Positions 1-8,745 of a stretch of DNA of 64,000 bases are shown here, in pieces; the first letter of the stretch is position 1, and every line of letters begins with the position of its first letter. Origin of the DNA: an uncultured Bacillaceae bacterium (GTDB lineage Bacteria > Bacillota > Bacilli > Caldalkalibacillales > Caldalkalibacillaceae). A program made the position numbers and the translations under genes. The notes beneath the pieces were generated by a model, which was not told the DNA's origin, did not search any database, and saw nothing but the letters and a program-made list of their open reading frames with translations. The DNA lies in assembly GCA_937967685.1 (NCBI GenBank), contig CALBTX010000114.1, forward strand, positions 1 to 64,000. The letters run 5' to 3'.

Positions 1-1
1 C

Positions 2-1522
2 CTATGAAATGTTTTGTGCAGCTGTTGCCGCTTCACTCAATTGATGACGCTCAAGCAATTCGCGGAAAGCTTCCCCGCTCATCCGTTCTTCCTCCAACAA
101 AATCTGGTAGGCTTCTTGAAAAACATCGTCGTAAGATATGAGCATTTCCCGCGTTCGTTCCAGCAATTCGTTCAAAATTTGAGAGGCTTCTTCATGGAGA
201 CGTTCTTTATTCATATGTTCAATAGAGACAATTCCTAAAGAACTCAAGCCGGCGTCAATCAGTTGGTGAACATAATTCATCGCTTGTTCAAAATCGTTTT
301 TCGATCCGGTGCTTCTTTCCCCGTAATAAATTTCCTCTGTGACGGCGCCTGCCAAACAGATCATGATTTGTTTTTCAATGTATGATCTCGTGTACAAATA
401 CTGCTCTTGAGGCGGGGATTGGCGCACATAACCCAGTGCACCTCCTCTAGGTGTGAGGACGACTTGGGAAACGGAGTTGGGACGTAACACTTCCGAAACA
501 ATGGCGTGACCTAATTCATGAAAGGCCACCCGTTTTTTTTCTTCAGCCGTCGATTCCCTGTCCGTCTGTTCACCCATCATCACCTTGTCAATCGCTTGGG
601 CAATATGTGTGGCCGTAATCGTTTTTGCTTGTTGCCGATAGGCGTATATGGCCGCCTCATTGGCCACGCTTTCGATCTGCGCTCCGGAAAAGCCGAACGT
701 ATCCCGGGCGGTATCTTCCAACTTGACGCCTTTTTCCAGCGGTTTGTCCTTAAAATGAATCTTTAATATTTGTTCCCGCGCTTTCTTATCCGGCAGATCA
801 ACCTCAATGTGTCGATCAAATCGTCCGGGACGAAGCAGGGCGGGATCAAGTATATCTTTGCGGTTCGTCGCCGCCATCATTAAAATGCGCGGATGGTCGT
901 TCGTTTTCATGCCATCCATTTCAGTCAGCAATTGATTTAACGTTTGATCATACTCTTTCTGCTGCTGGCCGTCTCTTTTGCCGCCGATGGCATCAATTTC
1001 ATCGATGAAAATCACGCCGCGGTCTAAATTTTTCTCTTTGGCCAACTGTCGTACTTCTTGAAACAAATGGCGGATCCGGCTCGCCCCCACACCGACATAC
1101 ATCTCCACGAATTCACTTCCCGAAGCGGAGACAAATGCGGCGTTGGCATAATGGGCGGCCGCTTTGGCCATTAACGTTTTTCCAGTTCCTGGAGGACCGG
1201 TTAATAAAATGCCTTTTAAGGGGCGTATGCCGTACTTGCTGGCCAGTTTGTCTTCTTTCAAAAAGTCGATCGCTTCCTTCAGCTCCTGCTTCGGCCGTTC
1301 CTGACCCCCGATATGTTCAAAAGTAATTTCCCCGGCTTTCACTTCATGAGCCTTCATTTTTTTGTTTCCGAGAGGCAACGCACCTTGACGACTCATGAGC
1401 AAATAAATCAAGCCGGCGACGATGGCCAGAAAAATAAACGGCCCGACGTTATATCCCAAGTAAGACATAAAGATGAAAACGACGGGTATTGAGCCGATCA
1501 GCCACTCTTTCGTCATTTTCAC
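2..1522 (-). CDS. Compact FtsH-like membrane AAA+ metalloprotease
   Basis: ATP-dependent zinc protease of the FtsH/Yme1 family, 506 aa. Two hydrophobic segments (about residues 6-24 and 28-43) follow each other directly, so the extracytoplasmic domain of housekeeping FtsH (about 640 aa) is missing. Walker A GPPGTGKT is at 109-116, Walker B IFIDEID near 171-177, the second region of homology with RPGRFDR near 231, the zinc motif HELGH at 335-339 and the third ligand in NDFEQA (Asp410). The catalytic set is complete, so it should be active. The start overlaps the upstream gene by 4 bases (ATGA), so the two are probably translationally coupled. It is likely a second, specialised FtsH paralogue; substrate unknown. 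Confidence 0.9.
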   Translation of the reverse strand: MKMTKEWLIGSIPVVFIFMSYLGYNVGPFIFLAIVAGLIYLLMSRQGALPLGNKKMKAHEVKAGEITFEHIGGQERPKQELKEAIDFLKEDKLASKYGIRPLKGILLTGPPGTGKTLMAKAAAHYANAAFVSASGSEFVEMYVGVGASRIRHLFQEVRQLAKEKNLDRGVIFIDEIDAIGGKRDGQQQKEYDQTLNQLLTEMDGMKTNDHPRILMMAATNRKDILDPALLRPGRFDRHIEVDLPDKKAREQILKIHFKDKPLEKGVKLEDTARDTFGFSGAQIESVANEAAIYAYRQQAKTITATHIAQAIDKVMMGEQTDRESTAEEKKRVAFHELGHAIVSEVLRPNSVSQVVLTPRGGALGYVRQSPPQEQYLYTRSYIEKQIMICLAGAVTEEIYYGERSTGSKNDFEQAMNYVHQLIDAGLSSLGIVSIEHMNKERLHEEASQILNELLERTREMLISYDDVFQEAYQILLEEERMSGEAFRELLERHQLSEAATAAQNIS

Positions 1523-2043
1523 TCCCCTCCCTGATTGAGTCCCGCAGGCAAGATGATGTACACTTCTTCATCGTCAGCCAGGTCAAAATATAAAAAGATA
1601 TGCTCGGTTGTCATCATCACCCGGCCGTCATCAATCCGGTCGTCTGTCTTCAGACGCTGCATCACAGCGTCGAATTGTGTTAAATGCCCCTGATTTAATA
1701 TTTCCAAAAAGGCAGATGCATTCTCCAGCCAGAAAGCATGATATTCCCCTTGCTCTGCCGCTATGAGAATGTCAATCTGCTTTCCGGGATGGGTGTCTTC
1801 AAGATAATTGTAAAACTGAAGCACATCCTGCCCGAAATCTGATTGATTTGCAAAACGGACTTCAACTTGTAAAGATTCCCTGTCGCTTTTTATATCAACG
1901 ATTTCCATGCCTTCTCGGGCTTCAACCCAGTCCAGGATCGGTTTTTCCGTATTCAAAAATTGAATGGCGAACCAGCCGCCAAAGAGGACGACAGCTGTGA
2001 GGATACAGGAAAGCAGGACCATTTTGATATTCAATTGTTTCAC
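1519..2043 (-). CDS. Single-pass membrane protein of unknown function
   Basis: Not recognised. One N-terminal transmembrane segment (about residues 7-30) is followed by a roughly 145-residue soluble domain rich in acidic residues. The frame stays open to 2067 from an ATG with a poor ribosome site. I prefer the in-frame GTG at 2041-2043, because GGAGG lies nine bases upstream of it; this gives 174 aa. It overlaps the FtsH-like gene by four bases, so it may be a partner or regulator of that protease, which is inference from coupling only. Confidence 0.6.
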   Translation of the reverse strand: MKQLNIKMVLLSCILTAVVLFGGWFAIQFLNTEKPILDWVEAREGMEIVDIKSDRESLQVEVRFANQSDFGQDVLQFYNYLEDTHPGKQIDILIAAEQGEYHAFWLENASAFLEILNQGHLTQFDAVMQRLKTDDRIDDGRVMMTTEHIFLYFDLADDEEVYIILPAGLNQGGE

Positions 2044-2138
2044 CGTCCATCTCCTCCATCTAGCCATCCCTTATATCTATAAAGAAGTATAGCATATTGT
2101 GATAGACGATACCTTGAAAGTTCTTTCCAATAAAAATC

Positions 2139-2624
2139 CTACTTTCCTTCATTCCCCAACGTGTATCTTTTGTGAAATTCCCCCGCTGTCATGGTGTAAT
2201 ATAAATAATGCAAATTTTTTTCACTGTCGATCGCCTTTACTTCCCAACAAAACTCCCCACCGGTATATGCCGGCGTGATTTCCCGCACCGCCGTTAATTC
2301 CGGATAATCCTTCAAAGCCAAAGAGCCCGCTTCTTCCCTGGGCAAGCCGATATCTTCTTCTGCAATTTGCCGCAGTTGAAACGATTCATTGACGAAAACA
2401 AAGTAGGCGCTGTCCTCTTCGTCTCTCGCCTTAAAAACATAATATAAGGCATGGCCATGAAAGCGTTCAACATGCTCAACGGCAAGACCGGTTTCCTCTT
2501 CAGCAAATTGGATAAACTTTTGCATATCCTTCGTTTTATCGGCCTGAGCCGCTGAGTATAGATCGATGAACAGCCAGAGCAGCACACAAAATACGGCAAT
2601 CGAGCCGATGATCCATTTTTTCAT
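2139..2624 (-). CDS. ypmB: YpmB-like membrane-anchored PepSY-type protein
   Basis: 161 aa with an N-terminal signal-anchor (residues 4-24) and a PepSY-like extracytoplasmic domain. Motifs such as YYVFKARD and CWEVKAID match the pattern of B. subtilis YpmB (DUF5590), as does its place downstream of the panBCD region. AAGGG stands before the ATG. Biochemical role unknown in the family. The adjacent dinG, ypmA and aspB of B. subtilis are not present in this stretch. Confidence 0.7.
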   Translation of the reverse strand: MKKWIIGSIAVFCVLLWLFIDLYSAAQADKTKDMQKFIQFAEEETGLAVEHVERFHGHALYYVFKARDEEDSAYFVFVNESFQLRQIAEEDIGLPREEAGSLALKDYPELTAVREITPAYTGGEFCWEVKAIDSEKNLHYLYYTMTAGEFHKRYTLGNEGK

Positions 2625-2661
2625 ACCGACAACCCTTTTTCTTATTCGTCTACATCTTTTT

Positions 2662-3489
2662 TTATTTTATCACTTTTTGCCATTGAAATAGGAGACTTTC
2701 CAAAACTTGTTCGTCTTTTTTTAAAATAAAACTTAACTTTTCCACTTGCCAATTCTTCGTATTCATGGTCACACCGTATTCAAGGACATACGGATGGATC
2801 GAAGCGCTGAACTGTTCCAGCTGCATATGGTTGGCCAAGTACTGCTCAAAATCTGCCCGCATCATCTCGGCGTTCGCGCGTATATCGATGTGTAAAGCAT
2901 CCATTTGCTCATGCCAAATAAAAAATTCAAACTGTTCACTGGCGATCATCTCAATGACCATATCAAGATGTTGAAGGGGAGAAAGAGACGTAAAAACGTC
3001 TGCAGCAAAATGTTCTTCAGTCCCTGCAAAGGTAAAAATCGTTTCTTCTCCCTTGCTTTCCAGAACAAACGGGTCGCCATTCGAATATTCCCCTTTAACT
3101 TTCCAGTGCTCCGGCGATTCAAATTCTCCTTCATAAACAAATGGTTTTTCTGCTTGTAAATTTTCGATGGTAAACGCAAAAGGGGTCTTGTGCCAATATG
3201 AAGCTTGATCTGCCAACTTTTGCCGTAAACGTCCCATGTCGCTTTTTGCCGACATATGCTGTTCATCTGTTACGGTTGCGGTCGTCTCTTTGATCGGGAA
3301 TGCGTTGGGGAAGAAGGCACGGAGATCAACAAGGCGATTGACAAGCTCCGCCGATCGGTCATCCAGAGAAGTTAAATCCAGAACTTTTTGCTGTCCGCCG
3401 TTCATCTCCGCCGACTGCTTTGCAGCTTGCCCCTGACAGCCGCCAAGCAGCATCAAACAAAAAAGCCCGCACAAAATAAACTTTTTCAC
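2662..3489 (-). CDS. Putative lipoprotein of unknown function
   Basis: 275 aa beginning at a GTG with AGGAG seven bases upstream. A lipoprotein signal peptide is clear: MKK, a hydrophobic stretch and the lipobox LGGC with Cys18 as the lipidated residue. The mature part has no motif I can name. It is hydrophilic and alternates strand-like segments (for example FAFTIENLQ, KPFVYEGEF, FEFFIWHEQ). It should be anchored on the outer face of the membrane. It sits 37 bases upstream of ypmB and probably shares its transcript. Confidence 0.75.
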   Translation of the reverse strand: MKKFILCGLFCLMLLGGCQGQAAKQSAEMNGGQQKVLDLTSLDDRSAELVNRLVDLRAFFPNAFPIKETTATVTDEQHMSAKSDMGRLRQKLADQASYWHKTPFAFTIENLQAEKPFVYEGEFESPEHWKVKGEYSNGDPFVLESKGEETIFTFAGTEEHFAADVFTSLSPLQHLDMVIEMIASEQFEFFIWHEQMDALHIDIRANAEMMRADFEQYLANHMQLEQFSASIHPYVLEYGVTMNTKNWQVEKLSFILKKDEQVLESLLFQWQKVIK

Positions 3490-3640
3490 GAGACTGCTCC
3501 TTTCGTTGAGCGCATGTTCATCTTTTTACATATATATCGGGCTTGAAGGAACAGTATGCTTCTGTAATTATTGTTAGTCATAGTTCACAGAGGCATTCTC
3601 CATACTAAACATACCGCTCGGTAAGGAGGGCTGTCCGTTA

Positions 3641-3817
3641 ATGCAAGCCGCAGAAAAAAAAAGCCAGGTGAAATGGTGGCCGCAAAGTTTTTTACACGGC
3701 GCAAACACCCCCTTAAGAAACACGCATGTTTGGTATGGACCACAATCACCTTTTAGAAAAGAAACTTTAGCGGTTGAACACACCTACCGGCATATTTTTT
3801 TCCCGAAAAACATTTAA
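3641..3817 (+). CDS. Possible small protein, 58 aa
   Basis: Short open frame on the plus strand in the 512-base gap between the MTA/SAH deaminase and lipoprotein genes. It starts MQAAEKKSQ and ends IFFPKNI. A GGAGG lies about 11 bases upstream of the ATG, a slightly long spacing. Basic and rich in aromatic residues (Trp-Trp, Tyr, Phe); no family recognised. It opposes the direction of its neighbours. It could be a real small gene or a chance ORF. Confidence 0.35.
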   Translation: MQAAEKKSQVKWWPQSFLHGANTPLRNTHVWYGPQSPFRKETLAVEHTYRHIFFPKNI

Positions 3818-3845
3818 ACCTTACCTGCACGTCAAGCAACAAAAA

Positions 3846-3911
3846 GGGTGTCCCGCAAGACTGGGGACACCCCCCAAGATTTTGGAGACACCCCCAAGAC
3901 TTTGGGACACC
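3846..3911. repeat. Short degenerate tandem and inverted repeats (GGGTGTCCC type)
   Basis: Three imperfect units of about 20 bases follow each other, each with an ACACCCCC-CAAGA-TTTGG core. The first two ends also form a perfect 9-bp inverted repeat, GGGTGTCCC at 3846-3854 and GGGACACCC at 3864-3872. A 12-base direct repeat GTTCACCGCATG follows at 3917-3928 and 3930-3941. The hairpin could end transcription from either side, but there is no clear T-run. Origin unknown. Confidence 0.7.
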
Positions 3912-3977
3912 TTGTCGTTCACCGCATGTGTTCACCGCATGAACACGTATTGAAATCAAGTGGGTATATATAAGCGC

Positions 3978-4008
3978 ATATATTTAACGGGGCTTATATA
4001 TTTAACGG
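3978..4008. repeat. 13-bp direct repeat at the deaminase stop codon
   Basis: ATATATTTAACGG occurs at 3978-3990 and again at 3996-4008. The second copy contains the stop codon of the MTA/SAH deaminase gene (complement of 4002-4004). It looks like a short tandem duplication across the 3' end of the gene. Confidence 0.8.
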
Positions 4009-5300
4009 TTTAACTGCTGGACAACGCGCTTAGCTTCCGCAATAATTTTTTCCTCGTCCAGTGTTAAGCATTCTTTATTGCGGACGACTGGTTTTCCTTG
4101 AACATATACATCCGTCACATCATGGCCGGTCGCGGAGTAAATCAGATGAGAGATCGGGTCGTGAACAGGCTGCAAGTGGGCCTTGTGAGGGTCAAGTATG
4201 ATAAAATCGGCTGCTTTTCCGTTTTCCAAAGAACCGATGTGCGCTAAGAAGAGACTCTCCCCTCCCCAACGTGTTCCCATGGCCAAGGCAGTTCTCGCCG
4301 GAACGACCGTGGGGTCCTGATTCACTCCTTTGTGTATCAGAGCGGCCAGACGAAGTTGTTGAAACATATCCAAATGATTATTGGATGCCGCACTGTCTGT
4401 CCCGACTGAAATGTGAAAACCTTTATCCAACAATCGGGGAACAGCCGCCACACCCGAACCTAATTTTAAATTGCTGGCCGGGTTATGCGAAATTTTGACA
4501 TCGTGCTTTTTTAAAATGTCCATTTCTTCCTCGTCCAAATGAACGGCATGGGCGATTAACGTCGGGCGCTGAAACACGCCCAGATCACGCAAGTAGGCCA
4601 CAGGGCGTTTTCCGTACTGTTCCATGTTTAGGCGCACTTCATATTCGGTTTCAGACAGATGAATATGGACGGGCAAATCCAGCTGTTCGGCGCGTTCGAC
4701 AATTTGCCGGATATAGTCTGGCGGGCACGTATAGGGCGCGTGGGGAGACATCATGGTCGTGATTCTTCCCCCCGCCTGCTGATGCCAATTTTTGGCAAAC
4801 TGTGTCGCTTCTGCTAACTTCATGTTGCGGATATGCTCGGAACCGAGGCCGATCACACCTCTGGCCAAAACCGCTCGAATCCCGCTTTCTTCAACGACTT
4901 GAGCCAGCGTATCCATATGATCGTACATATCCATAAAACAAGTCGTGCCCGTTTTTAACATTTCCAAAACGGCCAGGGAACCTCCCCAGCGCACGGTTTC
5001 TGCACTGAATTTTTCCTCCATGGGCCAGATATATTTTTCTAGCCACACTTGCAAAGGATAATCATCAGCATATCCTCTGAGCACGGACATCGCCGCGTGG
5101 CCGTGGGTGTTGACCAGGCCGGGCATCAGCCATTTTCCATGCAAGTCAATCACTTCATCAAAATCCGTTTCCCCAGGCGGTGTTCCGCCGCCAACTTCCC
5201 GAATGCTTCCTTTTTCGACGACCATATAACCGGCTGAAAACCAGTCGTTATGTTCGTTGGCCGTAATGATCACACCGTTTTTAAACAATTTTTTCAACAT
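4002..5300 (-). CDS. mtaD: 5'-methylthioadenosine/S-adenosylhomocysteine deaminase family amidohydrolase
   Basis: 432 aa metal-dependent deaminase of the cytosolic amidohydrolase superfamily. Family members deaminate MTA and SAH to the inosyl compounds. Visible landmarks are the metal site NTHGHAAM (His66, His68), HAPYTCP near 187, HIHLSETEYEV (His214, Glu217), HNPASNLKLGSG near 272 and GTDSAASNN with Asp302. Length matches the family (about 430). AAAGG precedes the ATG. Related 8-oxoguanine or guanine deaminases share the fold, so the exact substrate is less certain than the family. Confidence 0.85.
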   Translation of the reverse strand: MLKKLFKNGVIITANEHNDWFSAGYMVVEKGSIREVGGGTPPGETDFDEVIDLHGKWLMPGLVNTHGHAAMSVLRGYADDYPLQVWLEKYIWPMEEKFSAETVRWGGSLAVLEMLKTGTTCFMDMYDHMDTLAQVVEESGIRAVLARGVIGLGSEHIRNMKLAEATQFAKNWHQQAGGRITTMMSPHAPYTCPPDYIRQIVERAEQLDLPVHIHLSETEYEVRLNMEQYGKRPVAYLRDLGVFQRPTLIAHAVHLDEEEMDILKKHDVKISHNPASNLKLGSGVAAVPRLLDKGFHISVGTDSAASNNHLDMFQQLRLAALIHKGVNQDPTVVPARTALAMGTRWGGESLFLAHIGSLENGKAADFIILDPHKAHLQPVHDPISHLIYSATGHDVTDVYVQGKPVVRNKECLTLDEEKIIAEAKRVVQQLNR

Positions 5301-5361
5301 GCTTCAACCTTTCCAGATCCGCTTCGAGAATGATCATGCATTCATTACTTCGAGACAGTGC

Positions 5362-6237
5362 TCAAGAATCCTGCTTCGGAGGCAACATAAAAACGTCATA
5401 ATCGTCTTTTTGGCTGATGACTAAAATGTGACCGTGCTGTTTCACCGGGTAAACATCCACCCAGCTTTCCTCCAGACGTTCCAACACTTCGGGTTCTAAA
5501 TAATATTCCGGTCGATTAAAAATAACGGCCACATGTGCATCCACTTCCTTTAGAAAATCCTCACCGGATGCTTCCAGGCTGCCAAAATCACCCACTTTTA
5601 AAATTTGGGAATGCAAGTCATATCCGTTGAGCAACTCCTGTTCGACGCGGCGTGTCGCTTCACTCATGAACAAAAAGCGCTGTTCGCCATGAACGAGTTG
5701 GAAAACGAGGGAGTTGTCTTTCATCCCTAACGACAGGGGAACGGTCGGGTGTAAGATATGTATGTTGCTCTCTCCCCATTCTAAACTGTCCCCTCTTTTT
5801 AAAGCGTGTGCTTCAGTTGCTTCCCCCAGTTCCAACTGTTGAAAATAGTCCTCCAGATAGAATGGAAAATAAATTTGACGCGGCTCGTACGTGTCATAAA
5901 TGTCCTTGAAATTGCCGAAATGTTCGTCCTGGGCATTCGTAATGACCAGCCGATCAATGTGGCGAATTTCCTGTTCGTTGAAAAAGGAAAAAAGTTCATC
6001 TTTGGAAAAAGAACTGCCGGTGTCGACTAAAATCGTTTCTTCTTCGGGCGTTTGGATCAAAGTGGCTTCTCCGCTCGTTAATTGAATAAAATAAACTTTC
6101 AACCCTTCGGCAGGAATGTTTTGCCGCAAATTTTCTTCGCCTAATGCGGCGCTCGCTGCTGTCGTGCTGAACAAAAAAAAGACGGCGGCAAACATACCGG
6201 AAACAATGATTTGCCGTGGACCAGTTCGTCTGTTCAA
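5362..6237 (-). CDS. Secreted metallo-beta-lactamase-fold protein with lost metal site
   Basis: 291 aa beginning at TTG, with AGGTG upstream and a four-base overlap with the TPR gene. A signal peptide ends around ASA (residues 28-30). The fold resembles the ComEC-type MBL domain: LVDTGSSF is present, but the usual THxHxDH motif reads TNAQDEH, the LTGD equivalent reads MSEAT, and the LKVPHHGS-like strand reads LKVGDFGS. Most metal ligands are therefore gone and it is probably not a hydrolase. It may be a binding protein acting outside the membrane; coupling to the TPR protein suggests a joint task that is not known. Confidence 0.7.
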   Translation of the reverse strand: MNRRTGPRQIIVSGMFAAVFFLFSTTAASAALGEENLRQNIPAEGLKVYFIQLTSGEATLIQTPEEETILVDTGSSFSKDELFSFFNEQEIRHIDRLVITNAQDEHFGNFKDIYDTYEPRQIYFPFYLEDYFQQLELGEATEAHALKRGDSLEWGESNIHILHPTVPLSLGMKDNSLVFQLVHGEQRFLFMSEATRRVEQELLNGYDLHSQILKVGDFGSLEASGEDFLKEVDAHVAVIFNRPEYYLEPEVLERLEESWVDVYPVKQHGHILVISQKDDYDVFMLPPKQDS

Positions 6238-7409
6238 CGGGCGTTCACCTGCTCCAAAACGGCGTATGTGCGCTCGTAATCTTCGTTCTGCAAATGTTTT
6301 AGCCCTTGAATCAAAGGATGGTTTCCGTGTCTTTGCGCCAACAAATCGATGGCCTGCCCAGCCTTCTCTTTTTCATTCCAGAGAAGCAGCATCCAAACAT
6401 AAGCCATTTGGAGATCCGTGTCTTGCGGGAAGAGCGTCAGTGCTTTCAAAAACGTTCGCCGGCTTTTTTCCTTGTCTCCCGCTAAACCGTAATTCCAGGC
6501 CAAACCAAACCAGGCCTGTTGTTTCATCGTCCGCGTGTTCACTTTCATAAACCGCTCATAACAATGGGCTGCCATCTGAAAATACGTTTTTTGTTCAAAT
6601 TGCCTGGCCATGGCCAGCAGTAAATCCGGGTTTTCCTGGTGCTGCAAAGCTTCAAACCAAAAGGCGAATCCTGTCTCTTCATCCCCCAATTGGTGATGGA
6701 CCATCCCCAACATGAACAAACCTTTCCAGTCATCAGGGACAAGCTGATGATAAGCGCTGAATTTTTGTTGGCACAAATCAAATTGTTTCAACTGGTACAG
6801 CGTCTGGGCATGGTTGTAGAGCACGATCGGTTGCCACTCTTCTCTCAACTCATCCACACGCAATTTTTGAAAATAATGGTCGGCTTGTGCATAATTTTTT
6901 AAAGTTCCTTCAATACAAGCCAGCGCATGGACAGCCAGCTGCGTGAATTCCGGCCGCCTGCTCGTTTCCGCAAGAAACTGCAGATGGTATTTCGCTTTGT
7001 CCGTTTGAGAGTGCGCCAAATAAGCCTGACCCAAATAGAGACGGGCCGGCTCGAAATCGGGGACCTCGCTCAAAAGGGATTCCAGCCGCCTGATTGCTTC
7101 CGGAAACATTTGCAAGTCATAAAGTGCTTTAGCCCGTTTCCATTGCTGAATTTGTTCTTCGTTCGTTAATGAAGGGGATGAATGTAAGTCGGGCCCACCT
7201 TCGTCATAAACCGTTTGCGTCCCGAATTGTTTATAGTGAGCCAACAGATCTTCAAGTTCAATCCATTCTTCCAAAATCATTTCACTTTCTTTTTGGATGG
7301 AGCGCAGTTCTTTTTCAAATTCGGAAAATTGCAGTTTGTTTTGGGCATATTGTTCAGCCAACCCGTGTAATTTTTGTTTGATGTGAGTGAAAGCTTCTTT
7401 CATTTCCAT
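6234..7409 (-). CDS. TPR-repeat protein
   Basis: About 391 aa from the ATG at 7407-7409, which has GGGTGG seven bases upstream. The frame remains open further upstream but without a ribosome site. After a coiled-coil-like N-terminal 70 residues, tetratricopeptide-like helices repeat through most of the protein (for example YLGQAYLAHSQTDKAKYHLQ and AWFGLAWNYGLAGDKEKS). Cytoplasmic, no signal peptide. Such proteins act as scaffolds; no partner can be named. It overlaps the MBL-fold gene, implying coupled translation. Confidence 0.75.
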   Translation of the reverse strand: MEMKEAFTHIKQKLHGLAEQYAQNKLQFSEFEKELRSIQKESEMILEEWIELEDLLAHYKQFGTQTVYDEGGPDLHSSPSLTNEEQIQQWKRAKALYDLQMFPEAIRRLESLLSEVPDFEPARLYLGQAYLAHSQTDKAKYHLQFLAETSRRPEFTQLAVHALACIEGTLKNYAQADHYFQKLRVDELREEWQPIVLYNHAQTLYQLKQFDLCQQKFSAYHQLVPDDWKGLFMLGMVHHQLGDEETGFAFWFEALQHQENPDLLLAMARQFEQKTYFQMAAHCYERFMKVNTRTMKQQAWFGLAWNYGLAGDKEKSRRTFLKALTLFPQDTDLQMAYVWMLLLWNEKEKAGQAIDLLAQRHGNHPLIQGLKHLQNEDYERTYAVLEQVNAR

Positions 7410-7486
7410 AAAAAAACCACCCAACAGGCTATTTTTCTTCAGTGTTTCACCACGGCGAAACATTATACCTGTCAGGTGATCGGATT

Positions 7487-7870
7487 TTAGCGGATCGTGC
7501 CGTGACATTCAGCATGAATTAGTTCCGCCACACGATTTCCTTCTCCAAGAATGGCAATTTTCGGTTTATGCGCAACGGCTTCTTCATGACGCACAAAGGC
7601 GTAGGCCATAATAATCACCGTATCTCCCGGTTGAACCAGTCTGGCCGCTGCCCCGTTCAAGCAAATGATGCCGGATCCTTTTTCACCGGGGATCACGTAG
7701 GTCTCCAAACGGGCGCCATTATTGTTATTGACCACCTGTACCTTTTCGTTGGGGAGGATGTCCACCGCCTCTAACAAATCTTCATCAATGGTGATGCTTC
7801 CCACATAGTTTAAGTTTGCTTCGGTCACTGTCGCTCGGTGCAGTTTGGCCTTCAGCATTTCACGCCACAC
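7487..7870 (-). CDS. panD: Aspartate 1-decarboxylase (pro-enzyme)
   Basis: 127 aa pyruvoyl enzyme that decarboxylates L-aspartate to beta-alanine for pantothenate synthesis. The self-cleavage site is Gly24-Ser25 in [26 protein letters not shown] and the [11 protein letters not shown] segment are typical. It starts at GTG (7868-7870) with GGGAGG nine bases upstream and overlaps panC by 19 bases. Last gene of panBCD. Confidence 0.97.
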   Translation of the reverse strand: MWREMLKAKLHRATVTEANLNYVGSITIDEDLLEAVDILPNEKVQVVNNNNGARLETYVIPGEKGSGIICLNGAAARLVQPGDTVIIMAYAFVRHEEAVAHKPKIAILGEGNRVAELIHAECHGTIR

Positions 7871-8745
7871 TGTTGAACCCTCCCGTCATTGTCTATATGC
7901 ACGACGATGTTGTCAATCAAACGCGCTTTGCCAAATTTGACGGCCAAGGCGATAATAAACGTTTGTTGCAGATAATCAAGCTTTTGCAACCCCGGATAAG
8001 TACGGAGCTCCACATAATCAATTTCAGCGAGCGGCGCTCCTTCAATTTCAGTTCTAATGCGCTCTTCTATCTTGCCGGGACGGCGCTCCCCTTTTTGCAC
8101 TGCGTCATAAGCGTTCTTTAGGGAACGATACAGCACGGTGGCTTGTTTTCTTTCATCCGTTGATAAGTAAACATTTCTCGAACTTAAAGCCAGACCGTCA
8201 CTTTCCCGGATAATGGGACAAGGGCGAATGTGCACGGGCACATTTAAGTCGTTGACCATTTGTTCAATGATGGCCACCTGCTGGGCATCTTTTAAACCGA
8301 AATAAGCATAATCGGGTTGTATGATTTGAAACAATTTCATGACGACCGTCGCCACACCGTCAAAATGGCCGGGTCTCGATTTTCCGCACATCACATCCGA
8401 TAATTCCCGGACAGATACGGTCGTTAAAGGCGCAGCGGAAGGATACATTTCGTTCGTCGATGGAGCAAAAATGACATCGACCCCGCGAGCTTGCGCTTTT
8501 TGCGCATCCTGTTCCAAATTGCGCGGATAGTCGGCGAAATCTTCATTGGCCCCGAATTGCAAAGGGTTGACGAAAATGCTCATCACGACGAGATCACATT
8601 CCTGTCGAGCATGGTCGACCATACTTAAATGGCCTTCATGCAAATAACCCATTGTTGGAATCAGGCCGATATTCAGCCTGGGATTGTCCGTCAGCAATTC
8701 CATGCGTTGTTCCCGCCACGCTTTGATCGTCCGAATAATCTTCAT
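7852..8745 (-). CDS. panC: Pantothenate synthetase
   Basis: 297 aa ligase joining pantoate and beta-alanine with ATP. The nucleotide motif [12 protein letters not shown] (residues 30-41) and the KMSKS-like and pantoate-binding region [16 protein letters not shown] are intact, as is FGLKDAQQ. Its start overlaps the panB stop by one base (TAATG), so the genes are tightly coupled. Confidence 0.97.
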   Translation of the reverse strand: MKIIRTIKAWREQRMELLTDNPRLNIGLIPTMGYLHEGHLSMVDHARQECDLVVMSIFVNPLQFGANEDFADYPRNLEQDAQKAQARGVDVIFAPSTNEMYPSAAPLTTVSVRELSDVMCGKSRPGHFDGVATVVMKLFQIIQPDYAYFGLKDAQQVAIIEQMVNDLNVPVHIRPCPIIRESDGLALSSRNVYLSTDERKQATVLYRSLKNAYDAVQKGERRPGKIEERIRTEIEGAPLAEIDYVELRTYPGLQKLDYLQQTFIIALAVKFGKARLIDNIVVHIDNDGRVQQCGVKC

